A stretch of 64,000 bases of DNA, from contig NZ_CABVPP010000001.1 of NCBI RefSeq assembly GCF_902499075.1, positions 454,528-518,527 of the forward strand, given 5' to 3'. Positions 1 to 7,175 of this stretch are shown in pieces. How positions within the stretch are numbered: position 1 is the first letter of the stretch; each line of letters opens with the position of its first letter. A program made the position numbers and the translations under genes. The notes beneath the pieces are model-generated. The model saw only the letters and a list, made by a program, of their open reading frames with translations. It searched no databases and was not told where the DNA came from. The stretch comes from Burkholderia pseudomultivorans. Lineage in GTDB: Bacteria > Pseudomonadota > Gammaproteobacteria > Burkholderiales > Burkholderiaceae.

Positions 1-496
1 TGCCATCATTGAGCGCCTTCACTGGCTCCCATACCTGGTAGGTGCTCTTGTCTTTGTTCTGCCTGTTGAGCTCCACCTTGTATATCCCTCCGTCGTATTT
101 GAGCCGACAGCAGCGCAAGAAGCGGGCTGGCAAGTTGTGGCCGTTCGGATCGGGAGCTTTGGCATTCACTGACACCAGCACGATCTCCCCGAAGATCTTC
201 ACCTGGTCTTCTACTTCCAGCAGTAGCTCTTTCTTCCAGCTAGTCCGATACTTGACCTCCACAAGCTGCTTGGTGGTCTGCTCCCGGTTCATGACCGTGA
301 AGTCAGGGAGGTGGCTCATCGCGTCTGGGTAGCCAAGAGCCCCGTACTCGGCACTGGTGAGGCACGAGAGCTCCCTGAGCACCTTCTCTATCCCGCTGTC
401 AATGACACGATACTGAGCGTCTTCCAAGATCGCTCTGACAATGCCTTCCGTCATCTCCTTCTTGATACGGCTAGTGAAGCTCATGCTCACGGTCAT
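1..496 (-). CDS. Partial protein with PD-(D/E)XK nuclease-like motif, runs off left edge
   Basis: An open frame starts at 496 (MTVSMSFTS; ATG 484 is an alternative) and reads leftwards without a stop to position 1, so only about 165 N-terminal residues are visible. The segment PDFTVMN is followed about 12 residues later by LVEVKYR, which is the D...ExK spacing of the PD-(D/E)XK nuclease fold, and a hydrophobic strand (IVLVSVNA) follows. This is pattern recognition only; the residues after the ExK strand are not in the window. It is probably the last gene before a hairpin terminator that ends the upstream operon. No strong ribosome binding site precedes either start. Confidence 0.6.
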   Translation of the reverse strand, partial: MTVSMSFTSRIKKEMTEGIVRAILEDAQYRVIDSGIEKVLRELSCLTSAEYGALGYPDAMSHLPDFTVMNREQTTKQLVEVKYRTSWKKELLLEVEDQVKIFGEIVLVSVNAKAPDPNGHNLPARFLRCCRLKYDGGIYKVELNRQNKDKSTYQVWEPVKALNDG

Positions 497-502
497 CTCA
501 TC

Positions 503-529
503 GAAAAAGAAAAGCACCCGAAGGTGCTC
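503..529 (-). terminator. UUCG-loop intrinsic terminator
   Basis: On the minus strand AGCACC and GGTGCT enclose a TTCG loop and are followed by a T-rich run at 512-504. It ends the minus-strand genes 552-1,656. It is one of several near-identical terminators in the island. Confidence 0.8.
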
Positions 530-551
530 GGACTGCTGAGGTGTCAACTAC

Positions 552-836
552 TTAGAATGTGCAACAAATCATTCCGCATCCACCAAAATGGCACTCAAAT
601 TGAGGGGTAATGATTGGGGCTTCCTCGGATGTCTCACTCGCCGCCTGAATTGAACTCAATTTCTCATCTAACGACTTCGGATTGAACCCAATCTGAAAAG
701 TACCCTTCTGAAACCCCTGCTCAGTCAGCACATGGCCAATTTTTTCCAGAGTGGCCAAGAGGTGTTCGTGCGTCAGATGATCCATGATGGTCTCCAAATG
801 CGCCAGAGAAAAATTTGAGGTCGGCGCTCCCCTCAT
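552..836 (-). CDS. Small hypothetical protein with Cys/His-rich tail
   Basis: A 94-residue protein of unknown function. ATG 836 follows AGGA by a few bases and lies just after the stop of the upstream gene; an internal ATG at 785 behind GGAGA could also be used. The C-terminus (CHFGGCGMICC) packs four cysteines and a histidine into 11 residues, compatible with metal binding, but no known zinc-finger spacing is recognised. It is the last of three collinear genes that share the promoter at 1,680-1,707. Confidence 0.55.
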   Translation of the reverse strand: MRGAPTSNFSLAHLETIMDHLTHEHLLATLEKIGHVLTEQGFQKGTFQIGFNPKSLDEKLSSIQAASETSEEAPIITPQFECHFGGCGMICCTF

Positions 837-843
837 TCGAATC

Positions 844-1257
844 CTAATTCTGTTTCTTTAGCTCTGGCAGGCAGTAAATGCAGCGAACACGCCGTGCCTC
901 CCCGTCTAGGAATTCTTGGCTGTCCCCCGATCCTGTCAGCTCATCCCACTGCTTCTCCATGTACTGCTGGAACAGTGCCGTGATAGTCGGGTGGCAACGG
1001 ACGATCTGTTCTGCGAACTGAGGATAGAGGCTCAGGAACGCATACAGAGGGTATTCGTCGGCCCCGGCGTGAAAGTCCGGTTGCTGAGCGTCGATAACGA
1101 TCTTCTGCCCCCCCACTTCCACATAGAGGCTCGGATATGCCAAGGCGATGAAGATATCACCTAGGGTGAGGTTTGTGTCGACAAGGAACGCGATTGGCTC
1201 ATTCTCAAACAGGAATTGAACGTATTGGTCAGACGTCGTCTTGTGGTTGGATTCCAT
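844..1257 (-). CDS. Hypothetical protein
   Basis: About 137 residues from ATG 1,257 (an in-frame GTG at 1,269 is an alternative). It is soluble, with a C-terminal CIYC pair of cysteines. It shows no recognised domain. It sits between two other short genes on the minus strand with 7 to 67 bp gaps and is presumably co-transcribed with them. Confidence 0.6.
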   Translation of the reverse strand: MESNHKTTSDQYVQFLFENEPIAFLVDTNLTLGDIFIALAYPSLYVEVGGQKIVIDAQQPDFHAGADEYPLYAFLSLYPQFAEQIVRCHPTITALFQQYMEKQWDELTGSGDSQEFLDGEARRVRCIYCLPELKKQN

Positions 1258-1323
1258 TGTTTTTCTCACATGAAGGCAAACGTCTTCGCCAAGTCATGTG
1301 GTTGGAATCGATGATACGAGTGA

Positions 1324-1656
1324 TCATGGTGTTGCCTTCAGTTTCAGCTTCTTGATTTCGGTCGCGATGCGGATGTTCTCATCCGTAGCAGGCACGGTTT
1401 CCGATGCCCCGTTGAGAAATACGATAACAAGCACTGCGCGATACTGCGTAGGTTGCCTATCGTTATCCCATTCGATTGGTTCATAGAGTCCATATACAAA
1501 ACCGCTGATCTGCTCGGGAAGTAGCGCCCCTAGCTTTGAACCCTCAAAGACAAAGCTCTCTTCAGCCATTTTTATCCAATATTCCTTTTTCTCGGGTTCG
1601 TCAGTGTCAGCCCAAAACTTCCAGAACAGGGCTCTCATTCTTCTTGTTATGCTCAT
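1324..1656 (-). CDS. Hypothetical protein, first gene of a three-gene operon
   Basis: 110 residues, unknown family. ATG 1,656 is preceded by GAGAGG at good spacing, and a consensus-like promoter lies 24 bp upstream, which fixes this as the first gene of the unit. Residues 45-60 and 70-83 are hydrophobic but too short or broken for confident membrane segments. Confidence 0.65.
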   Translation of the reverse strand: MSITRRMRALFWKFWADTDEPEKKEYWIKMAEESFVFEGSKLGALLPEQISGFVYGLYEPIEWDNDRQPTQYRAVLVIVFLNGASETVPATDENIRIATEIKKLKLKATP

Positions 1657-1679
1657 ACATCCTCTCTTGTTACGAGAAG

Positions 1680-1707
1680 ATCATACAAAGCCCCAAGCGA
1701 ATGTCAA
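1680..1707 (-). promoter_or_regulatory. Sigma-70-type promoter of the 552-1,656 operon
   Basis: Minus strand: TTGACA (1,707-1,702), 16-bp spacer, TATGAT (1,685-1,680). The start codon at 1,656 follows closely, giving a short leader with GAGAGG as Shine-Dalgarno. Confidence 0.7.
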
Positions 1708-1712
1708 GATGA

Positions 1713-1738
1713 ATGAAAGCACCCGAAGGTGCTTTCAT
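1713..1738. terminator. Bidirectional hairpin terminator
   Basis: An 11-bp perfect inverted repeat (ATGAAAGCACC ... GGTGCTTTCAT) around CGAA/TTCG. It lies between the 1,777-2,289 gene, which it would terminate, and the promoter of the next operon. Confidence 0.7.
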
Positions 1739-1776
1739 GAGCGGCAACATCCGAAGTATAGCAAAACTTATTCTTT

Positions 1777-2289
1777 TCAGGCGGAATGAGCAACCTTTTC
1801 CTCACGAGCCTTCTTGCGCTTAACAGCAACCTTGGTGGCTTCATTCACGGTGTTACCAAACTGAGATTGGTCCGCAAGAATGATTGCTTCAGTTGCCAAA
1901 CCTTCAGCCTTGATCTCTTCTGGTGTTTTCCCGGCCAACTTACCATATTTCATAGCAAGCTCACGAAACGCACGCTGAGAGGCAATCCAATCGGCCAACA
2001 TCTCCTGCTGCTTCTCGTAGGTTTCACGAAAGCGCCCATCGTGAGCTGCGATTTCTGCAAAGGGCTTAGCAAGCAAATCTTTGTAGAAATCACGCTCTTC
2101 CTGATAGCGCTTCGCTTCCTTCTTGGCAAATGAGCCAGCGGCTTCAGCCATCCCGGCACGATGGTTCGCATCACCTATTGCCTCGTTCTTTTTCTTCAAG
2201 TCCTGATTTTGGCGATCAATGACACGCTCTTGGGAACCCATCTTTTCCAAGACATGCAAACCAGCAGTATAATTCAAAAAGTCGCTCAT
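1777..2289 (-). CDS. Coiled-coil-rich hypothetical protein
   Basis: About 170 residues. From residue 20 to 75 it is almost entirely charged and alanine-rich (NQDLKKKNEAI, KKEAKRYQEERDF), and the C-terminus is lysine-rich, so a helical, possibly coiled-coil protein is likely. ATG 2,289 has GGGTGA a few bases upstream; ATG 2,301 is in frame but lacks a ribosome site. Function is not recognised. A palindrome at 2,326-2,347 lies in its upstream region and may be its operator. Confidence 0.6.
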   Translation of the reverse strand: MSDFLNYTAGLHVLEKMGSQERVIDRQNQDLKKKNEAIGDANHRAGMAEAAGSFAKKEAKRYQEERDFYKDLLAKPFAEIAAHDGRFRETYEKQQEMLADWIASQRAFRELAMKYGKLAGKTPEEIKAEGLATEAIILADQSQFGNTVNEATKVAVKRKKAREEKVAHSA

Positions 2290-2325
2290 ATTTTCACCCA
2301 TAATTAAAGTAATTTGTCAAGCATT

Positions 2326-2347
2326 ATTTGTACACTACCGTACAAAT
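2326..2347. repeat. Palindromic candidate operator ATTTGTAC-N6-GTACAAAT
   Basis: Two perfect 8-bp arms separated by 6 bp, in the gap between the minus-strand gene at 1,777-2,289 and the end of the minus-strand membrane-protein gene. The size and symmetry suit a dimeric repressor. No regulator is assigned. Confidence 0.5.
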
Positions 2348-2381
2348 TATGAAAAAGCAAATTTATTCAATGATTTATCGC

Positions 2382-2696
2382 TTATTTCGCAGGCTTGAAA
2401 AAATTTTTCCTAGAAAGCTCTCTCCTTACCTTCCACTTGGTATAGAAGACCCACCTCCCGGACCATATTCTGTAGATAAAAACTGGCGACGAGAAAAAAA
2501 AGAAAATGGATACCGCAATATATGACCAAGCCTGAGCGATTTCTTGTTGCTTACCTTCTGCTACTCCTGCCATTCCTACAACGAGCATGAGAGGCGCAAT
2601 AGAGAGACTAGAAATGCAAGCCACTGTCATCACGATCTTTACCCATTTGGTGGCGAGACGCAGCAGCCATTCAATAATTTTTGATAGATCGTCCAT
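2382..2696 (-). CDS. Small membrane protein, two predicted helices
   Basis: 104 residues with two hydrophobic segments (about 18-45 and 58-75) and a positively charged C-terminus (KWKVRRELSRKNFFKPAK), so the tail is probably cytoplasmic. ATG 2,696 follows ACAAGGAAAAGC, a good ribosome site, and a promoter at 2,720-2,748 lies just upstream. No family recognised. Confidence 0.6.
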   Translation of the reverse strand: MDDLSKIIEWLLRLATKWVKIVMTVACISSLSIAPLMLVVGMAGVAEGKQQEIAQAWSYIAVSIFFFFSSPVFIYRIWSGRWVFYTKWKVRRELSRKNFFKPAK

Positions 2697-2719
2697 GCTT
2701 TTCCTTGTGTTCTCATTTA

Positions 2720-2748
2720 GAGTTAAGAAAACTTGGCAAGCATGTCAA
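2720..2748 (-). promoter_or_regulatory. Promoter of the small membrane protein gene
   Basis: Minus strand TTGACA (2,748-2,743), 17-bp spacer, TAACTC (2,725-2,720), 24 bp before the start codon at 2,696. Confidence 0.5.
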
Positions 2749-2756
2749 TAGTCTGA

Positions 2757-2994
2757 GATAGAATAGTCTGGAATCGAATATAGCACACAATCCCCGCCGT
2801 GCGTGCAAGAGGTTGACATGGGTAAGGCCGAGCAATGGGGCTGCTGCATAGACGGCCGCGAATCCTTGCGTGGTGCCGCTCGAGATCAGATCGACGTCGG
2901 ACGCAGGAACGGGCCGGGGACAGCCTAAGGCGGCACCCAGAGAACCTATGGCTTCTGCCGCGTAGGCCGGTTGAAGAACAAGTGTTGCACGGCA
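2757..2994 (-). other. High-GC patch, coding-like frame after the DUF5710 stop
   Basis: This 240-bp stretch is clearly richer in G+C than its surroundings. Read on the minus strand, in the same frame as the DUF5710 gene and straight after its TGA stop, it stays open for about 75 codons of plausible protein (for example PAYAAEAIGSLGAALGCP and AAPLLGLTHV). It has no start codon of its own in that frame. It may be a remnant of an inserted gene or a lost C-terminal extension; I do not recognise its origin. Confidence 0.3.
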
Positions 2995-3267
2995 TCACTC
3001 CTTCCGTTCCCAATGAGGGATGCGAGTCTCCGTCTTGCTGGGCTTGTACTCCCTCGCGCGACCATCCCTGAACCGATAGAACTGCTCTTCCCTCTGTCTC
3101 TGTTTGTACGAGCTTGGATTGACTTGCTGGGCAGTCATCCAACGAATGAAGGGCTGAATGTCGTCCACATCGACAACATACCAAGTCTTCCTTGCACTAT
3201 CCCACTTTGCCCCAAGCATCCTTGCTTTGTCTTTTTCCTTGAATGGAACGTTTGGATTTATTCTCAT
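2995..3267 (-). CDS. DUF5710-type small protein
   Basis: 90 residues from ATG 3,267, chosen because GGGG lies about 9 bp upstream and the conserved part begins at once. Residues 5-35 (VPFKEKDKARMLGAKWD ... KTWYV) match the pattern VPFxEKDxAKxLGAxWDxxxKxWYV seen in DUF5710 domains, which are found alone or attached to plasmid primases and helicases. A free-standing copy fits a plasmid-derived region. The role is unknown; a nucleic-acid-related function is inference from family context. Confidence 0.7.
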   Translation of the reverse strand: MRINPNVPFKEKDKARMLGAKWDSARKTWYVVDVDDIQPFIRWMTAQQVNPSSYKQRQREEQFYRFRDGRAREYKPSKTETRIPHWERKE

Positions 3268-3326
3268 ATTAATTCCCCACCAAGGACGACATAAGAAAAC
3301 TCGACTCACTTATCAACCAGTCATCG

Positions 3327-3354
3327 TTGACAATATTCCGATTCACAATAAAAT
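3327..3354 (+). promoter_or_regulatory. Promoter of the 3,379 gene
   Basis: TTGACA (3,327-3,332), 16-bp spacer, TAAAAT (3,349-3,354), 25 bp before ATG 3,379. It lies in the divergent gap with the DUF5710 gene. Confidence 0.65.
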
Positions 3355-3378
3355 TGAATTGGAAAAACGAGGAAAACT

Positions 3379-3756
3379 ATGGAGATAAAAGAAGACATCA
3401 TCGAAGTTTGGCTACATGTTCCAAACTGGTGGATCGATATGGCAGACATCGATTCCAATAAAAAATCAGAAGAAGTCGCATACCGCACCTCTGACATACC
3501 TATCATGGCGATTCATAGTCAGCGCGGTTTAGAGCGGTTCCAAAGTGAGGGAAACAGCATCCCTGGAACAACAGTCATCCTAGCAAAAATGCAAATGGAG
3601 GATATGATGGAGTACGCCAATTATTTCTATAGCTCCAGCAGAAACCATGTTAACTCCAAATGGGAACCCATTGTCAAGTTTGATATCGAGCATGGAAAGT
3701 TCAAGCTACCGAGCAGCGCCGCAAATGCAATCAACTCAAGACGAAAGTTTAGATAA
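3379..3756 (+). CDS. Hypothetical protein
   Basis: 125 residues, no recognised domain. The start has AGGAAAA upstream and a consensus-like promoter. The sequence is soluble and mixed in charge. It is the last clear gene before the structured non-coding region. Confidence 0.6.
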   Translation: MEIKEDIIEVWLHVPNWWIDMADIDSNKKSEEVAYRTSDIPIMAIHSQRGLERFQSEGNSIPGTTVILAKMQMEDMMEYANYFYSSSRNHVNSKWEPIVKFDIEHGKFKLPSSAANAINSRRKFR

Positions 3757-3940
3757 TCCAGTTAGCAGCGGTACTTCAAGAAGTATCGCGGCATGGAACA
3801 GAGTGCCATCCAGCATGGCACAGTGGTGTGCCAAATTTTTCCGTACTCGCGCCAAGAAACCAATATCGGATCTTGCGGATGAACAGCGGTCGCCTGCTAA
3901 CCATGTGGCACCTAAAGGTGCTTCTATCTGCTCGATCTGA
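3725..3940 (+). CDS. Possible small protein overlapping the previous gene
   Basis: A 71-codon frame starting inside the end of the 3,379-3,756 gene in another frame (MQSTQDESLDNPVSSG...). Its middle (SSMAQWCAKFFRTRAKKPISDL) looks protein-like, but there is no good ribosome site, so it could be chance. Confidence 0.3.
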   Translation: MQSTQDESLDNPVSSGTSRSIAAWNRVPSSMAQWCAKFFRTRAKKPISDLADEQRSPANHVAPKGASICSI

Positions 3941-3969
3941 TGCGCTGTACGGGCGCTTGAGCGCAACTA

Positions 3970-4679
3970 CCATCTGCTGTCCGGGCAGCAGACCCCCGAA
4001 GCCGCCTTCGGCGTTTCTTTATATTTCGCTTTCGCTACATTGCCGTCCTGACGGACGAAGTTAAATCCACCCGAAACTATCCGATCTCACTGATCGTGTT
4101 TTTAGCTCATTTTTTGAGAGCAAATAGCCTGTCGGCTACCTCTACCTATCCAGAGACATAAAAAAGCGGTTTTGGGGTGTTTTTTTAAGGTTTTCCGGGC
4201 AACTCCCAATCAAAGCTCTGCCTAACGAATCTACATAGACTGCAAAGTCATCTTTGGGAGAGCCTTCGCTCTCCTTCTGGGCAGTCGTAGCTGCCTAAGA
4301 CAAGTCTTCCATGCCTCACGGCAACTCAACCTCTGTCCACAAATCGATATCTCCGTAGGACATGCCCATAGGCAGCCTTCCTGAAGAAGAGCCTGCACGG
4401 CGATTGAGTGCATCAAAGGACAATATAGCCTGCCGTCTTGCAGACTCTACCCGTAGGGGAACGTAATCCTGATCCCGTAGGGCTTTAGCAGTCTATCGAA
4501 ATCAACTCATCTTGCGGATAGATCCCGAAGGGCACCGAGACCTGTACCCGTAGGGTAGAGAGGATGAGCTAGATCCAGTTCCGAGCACTGGAGCCCGAAG
4601 GGCAGCTAGAGAAGCGCAAGCAAACGGGACAGAAACGCCGAAGGCGGCTTCGGGGGTCTGCTGCCCGGACAGCAGATGG
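3970..4679. repeat. 49-bp perfect inverted repeat enclosing a structured non-coding region
   Basis: Positions 3,970-4,018 and 4,631-4,679 are exact reverse complements (49 of 49), separated by 612 bp without a credible gene. Each arm itself holds two small hairpins (CTGCTG...CAGCAG and GCCG...CGGC). Between the arms compact hairpins follow one another, for example GGAGAGC/GCTCTCC near 4,257, GGCAG/CTGCC near 4,280, TGCC/GGCA near 4,313 and TGCC/GGCA near 4,365. The block ends 315 bp before the replication initiator gene. It could be a large structured RNA, a replication origin including a single-strand origin, or the body of a non-autonomous transposon; no target-site duplication is seen at its ends. 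Confidence 0.7.
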
Positions 4680-4730
4680 GGTTTTTCAAAGCGTGATTGA
4701 ATTCCCTTGTAGAGGTGCAATCCCGTAGGG
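4450..4730. repeat. Six CCCG(T/A)AGGG mini-hairpin repeats, iteron-like
   Basis: Copies lie at 4,450-4,458, 4,474-4,482, 4,524-4,532, 4,547-4,555, 4,594-4,602 and 4,722-4,730. Each can fold into a 3 to 5 bp stem with a GNA triloop, a hairpin known to be unusually stable in DNA. The first five are spaced 24, 50, 23 and 47 bp, close to multiples of about 24, as expected of iterons read from one face of the helix. Nearness to the Rep gene supports an origin; this is inference. Confidence 0.55.
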
Positions 4731-4820
4731 TTGAAAATATCTCCTTATTAGATATAGATGTGAAAAAAGCGAGATCCTTGATTGACAAGGGTTTTCAGAT
4801 GAGCAGCGAGCCACCGTACA

Positions 4821-4838
4821 TGTCCACCTGGGTGGACA
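4821..4838. repeat. Palindrome TGTCCAC...GTGGACA upstream of rep
   Basis: TGTCCACC and GGTGGACA are nearly contiguous arms. The adjoining bases to 4,843 form a second, overlapping palindrome (CCTGGGTG...CACCCAGG). It shares the TGTCCA half-site with the hairpin at 4,944-4,969, so both may bind one protein, such as the initiator or a copy-number repressor. Confidence 0.5.
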
Positions 4839-4896
4839 CCCAGGATGGCACTCTGGTCGATCATTAAAATAGTTTAACCGACCACTGACCGGCCTC

Positions 4897-4924
4897 TTGA
4901 CAATAAAAAAATATTCGTTATTTT
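4897..4924 (+). promoter_or_regulatory. Promoter of the rep gene
   Basis: TTGACA (4,897-4,902), 16-bp spacer, TATTTT (4,919-4,924) in a very AT-rich stretch that could also melt as part of an origin. Confidence 0.6.
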
Positions 4925-4943
4925 CATGTCATGCATTAGGCCA

Positions 4944-4969
4944 ATTTTGTCCACGCGGATGGACAAAAT
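4944..4969 (+). promoter_or_regulatory. Leader hairpin/operator of the rep gene
   Basis: Perfect 10-bp arms (ATTTTGTCCA and TGGACAAAAT) around a 6-base loop, immediately downstream of the promoter and 25 bp before ATG 4,995. It could be an operator for autoregulation or an RNA hairpin controlling rep expression. Confidence 0.55.
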
Positions 4970-4994
4970 CCTCACTTTTAAGGAAGAAATAATA

Positions 4995-5432
4995 ATGAGC
5001 TATAAACAACAAATAGTGGACAGCCACACGGGGGAAGTCAAGTCAGAGAGAGTCTTGCCAGAGAATTTTGGCTTTGTGATGCTCTTCGAAAGTGAAATCA
5101 GCTCCCTAAGAAAACTCATTGGAGACAACCCCAAAGCGTTGGAGCTACTACTTCTTTTAATGGAGCAGATGGACAAAACAAACAGCATCGTTGCATCAAG
5201 AGCAACATTGAAGGAACTGCTAGGACACTCTGAACGAACGATTACCCGCTCCATCGCTTATCTGAAGGAAAAGCAGGTAATCACAACCTCTCGTGCGGGC
5301 AGCACCGTCATCATGCATGTGAACGCAAAGGTTGCTTGGAAGAACGGAAGATCCAAAGCCAAATTCGCGAAGTTTAATGCGACAGTATTGATCTCTCAGT
5401 CCGAACAGGATGAAAGACAAGACACGGCTTAA
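4995..5432 (+). CDS. RepL-like plasmid replication initiator
   Basis: 145 residues from ATG 4,995, preceded by AGGA at about 9 bp; an upstream in-frame ATG at 4,926 is inside the promoter. The middle (residues 60-95: SRATLKELLGHSERTITRSI) is a winged-helix-type DNA-binding unit, and the end (INVKVAW-like VNAKVAWKNGRS, then AKFNATVLIS) matches the C-terminal signature of the RepL initiator family of small plasmids. The palindromes, promoter and structured region directly upstream fit an origin-plus-rep module. Family assignment is by pattern only; a transcriptional regulator with the same fold is the alternative. Confidence 0.7.
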   Translation: MSYKQQIVDSHTGEVKSERVLPENFGFVMLFESEISSLRKLIGDNPKALELLLLLMEQMDKTNSIVASRATLKELLGHSERTITRSIAYLKEKQVITTSRAGSTVIMHVNAKVAWKNGRSKAKFAKFNATVLISQSEQDERQDTA

Positions 5433-5526
5433 CAAAATTTCAAGCGCATTGAACTATCTCTCACTCTTCAAGGAAAAGCGAAAAGGAGCTTAACCAGTAA
5501 ACTCCTCGGCGCCACCTTTGTTCGGC

Positions 5527-6468
5527 CTATCTCAACCGGGGGTGTCCGCGTTGCTCAATATGAATCTCTTGTGCAAGAGCGTTCATGGCGTCCTCGCCGG
5601 TCTCCCATTCAATATTGCCTTCCCTCAGTCGATCAACGAGTCTCTTCAGCGACCGTGCCCTCTGGAGCAGATCACGCAACTCGTGGCCGGCCCTAATATG
5701 GCTCTGATGGTAAGAGTCGTATTGGATATTCACTTGTCTAATTCTCGTGTAGTGCTCGTCCCAAAGCTTTACCTCATCGCACTGCGGCTTAGCCGCCTCA
5801 AGGCACCGTAGCTTGAAGCTGGCCGCGCTCTCATCCGAATCCAAGGCTAGGTATGCTTGGAGTTCGTCCGGCTGCTCAAACGCAATGTATTTCAGGTAAG
5901 AGTCGTCAAAGTTGCCCACTCTTACGAACTGGCGATACAGCCTCCCTGCAAGCTCCACAAGGAAGTCTGCATACCCACCAACCACCACGTCCGCCTTGAA
6001 CGATGCGAGGTCCTGCACTGCTTTTCCGTACACCAAACAGAGCATGGAATCGATGTAGATGTCGCAACTTTTCTTGATCGCAAGCACGTCATCAAGAAGT
6101 GAATTGCTATAGGCATTGAAGGCTCGATCAGCCTTCTTTAGGGCAATGTGAAGCTCGTTGATGAGTGCATTGGACTGCTTAATCAACTCCTCACTTTTAA
6201 GAAGCATCACCATTTCTTTGGTGTGGGTCTTCATATCCAACCAGTAGTTGTACATGGTGTTGTACTTGGTCAGAATTCCTTCATCATGCGCCTTCTTGTG
6301 AATCTCATACAAGGCATTGATGACAGGTGAGAAATCCACCAAGAAGTGCCTACCATCATCCCTAGAGCGCACTAGGTTGTAAAACTGAGGAATACCCAGC
6401 CCCTCAGAAACATACTTAATCTGTCCGTCAGTTCCTCTCACGAGGAGCGAAATCTCTGCGCTGTCCAT
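5527..6468 (-). CDS. Large hypothetical protein, helical
   Basis: 313 residues from ATG 6,468, which follows a GGGG ribosome site (CTACGGGG) and starts 12 bp after the preceding gene's stop, so the two are probably co-translated. It is mostly helical by composition, without membrane segments or recognised motifs. It probably acts with the product of 6,483-6,872. Confidence 0.65.
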   Translation of the reverse strand: MDSAEISLLVRGTDGQIKYVSEGLGIPQFYNLVRSRDDGRHFLVDFSPVINALYEIHKKAHDEGILTKYNTMYNYWLDMKTHTKEMVMLLKSEELIKQSNALINELHIALKKADRAFNAYSNSLLDDVLAIKKSCDIYIDSMLCLVYGKAVQDLASFKADVVVGGYADFLVELAGRLYRQFVRVGNFDDSYLKYIAFEQPDELQAYLALDSDESAASFKLRCLEAAKPQCDEVKLWDEHYTRIRQVNIQYDSYHQSHIRAGHELRDLLQRARSLKRLVDRLREGNIEWETGEDAMNALAQEIHIEQRGHPRLR

Positions 6469-6482
6469 TTTTGCCCCGTAGC

Positions 6483-6872
6483 TTACTTGAAGTACCCAAT
6501 ATTTCCATCCCAAGCCTGCCATTCCATAGGGTCAACTACCCTAGCTCCATCTTCATCCAGATAAATATCGGTATAGCCCTCAAATGAGCGTTTAGGGGTA
6601 TAGATATGAATGTTGATCGTGCCTCCCGCCTTGAAATCGTCTCCTTTATTATTTTCCACCAACAAGAGAAGTAGGTGATCGGCATTCAGTTTGGCCAAAG
6701 CTTCCGAAACCCTATCCTCCTCCACCTGACTCACGATTTCACCAGTGCGAATGGCAAAGTAGCTCTGTCCGCGAACATCAAGACCTTTCACGATCTTGTC
6801 AAGAGTATCGTTCTCAAGTTTTATGATCAGGTCTTTCAACTTCTCGTTCAAAGGAAGGTCAGCGGTCAGCAT
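6483..6872 (-). CDS. Hypothetical protein, partner of 5,527-6,468
   Basis: 129 residues from ATG 6,872 (a TTG at 6,884 is in frame). N-terminal half helical and charged, C-terminal half with alternating hydrophobics (INIHIYTP) typical of beta strands. No family recognised. It is the first gene of a two-gene minus-strand unit. Confidence 0.6.
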   Translation of the reverse strand: MLTADLPLNEKLKDLIIKLENDTLDKIVKGLDVRGQSYFAIRTGEIVSQVEEDRVSEALAKLNADHLLLLLVENNKGDDFKAGGTINIHIYTPKRSFEGYTDIYLDEDGARVVDPMEWQAWDGNIGYFK

Positions 6873-7175
6873 ATGGATTTCCAATGGTTCAGATAGATCG
6901 ATTCTACCCCCTCACCATGGCACTGGCAATTGCCACTCCTGGCAAGGATAATTTCAAAGACCGAGATGAAAAGAAAAAAACATCTTAACCAAAAGTGTGA
7001 AAGTGCTACCATTTCCATGATGGAATTTTGGTCGATTGGCACCCCGACGCGTCGCCTTCTGCTCGTCATAAGCACGACCCTTGATTGCGGGCATGCGAAG
7101 AACCTAAAGGCGTTTTATTTAATCGCTTGAGATAGAGCTATAGCTCACAGTAATGTTTCTTTAAACTACAACCAA
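6873..7175. promoter_or_regulatory. Divergent intergenic region with palindrome
   Basis: About 300 bp without a convincing gene. A perfect 12-bp palindrome GAGCTATAGCTC lies at 7,135-7,146. The segment TTTCTTTAAACTACAA at 7,155-7,170, just before ATG 7,176, recurs with one change near 23,779-23,794 beside another gene start. The start at 7,176 has no Shine-Dalgarno. Confidence 0.4.

Noticed and set aside
2328-2525. Plus-strand small frame overlapping the membrane protein gene
   Set aside because: No ribosome site at either possible start; the opposite frame has promoter, ribosome site and clear membrane helices.
3970-4679. Assignment of the structured region to known large RNAs such as GOLLD or ROOL
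   Set aside because: General resemblance in size and hairpin density only; no conserved motif could be verified by eye.
4450-4730. CRISPR array from the CCCG(T/A)AGGG repeats
   Set aside because: Units are 9 bp, palindromic and irregularly spaced, without spacers or cas genes.
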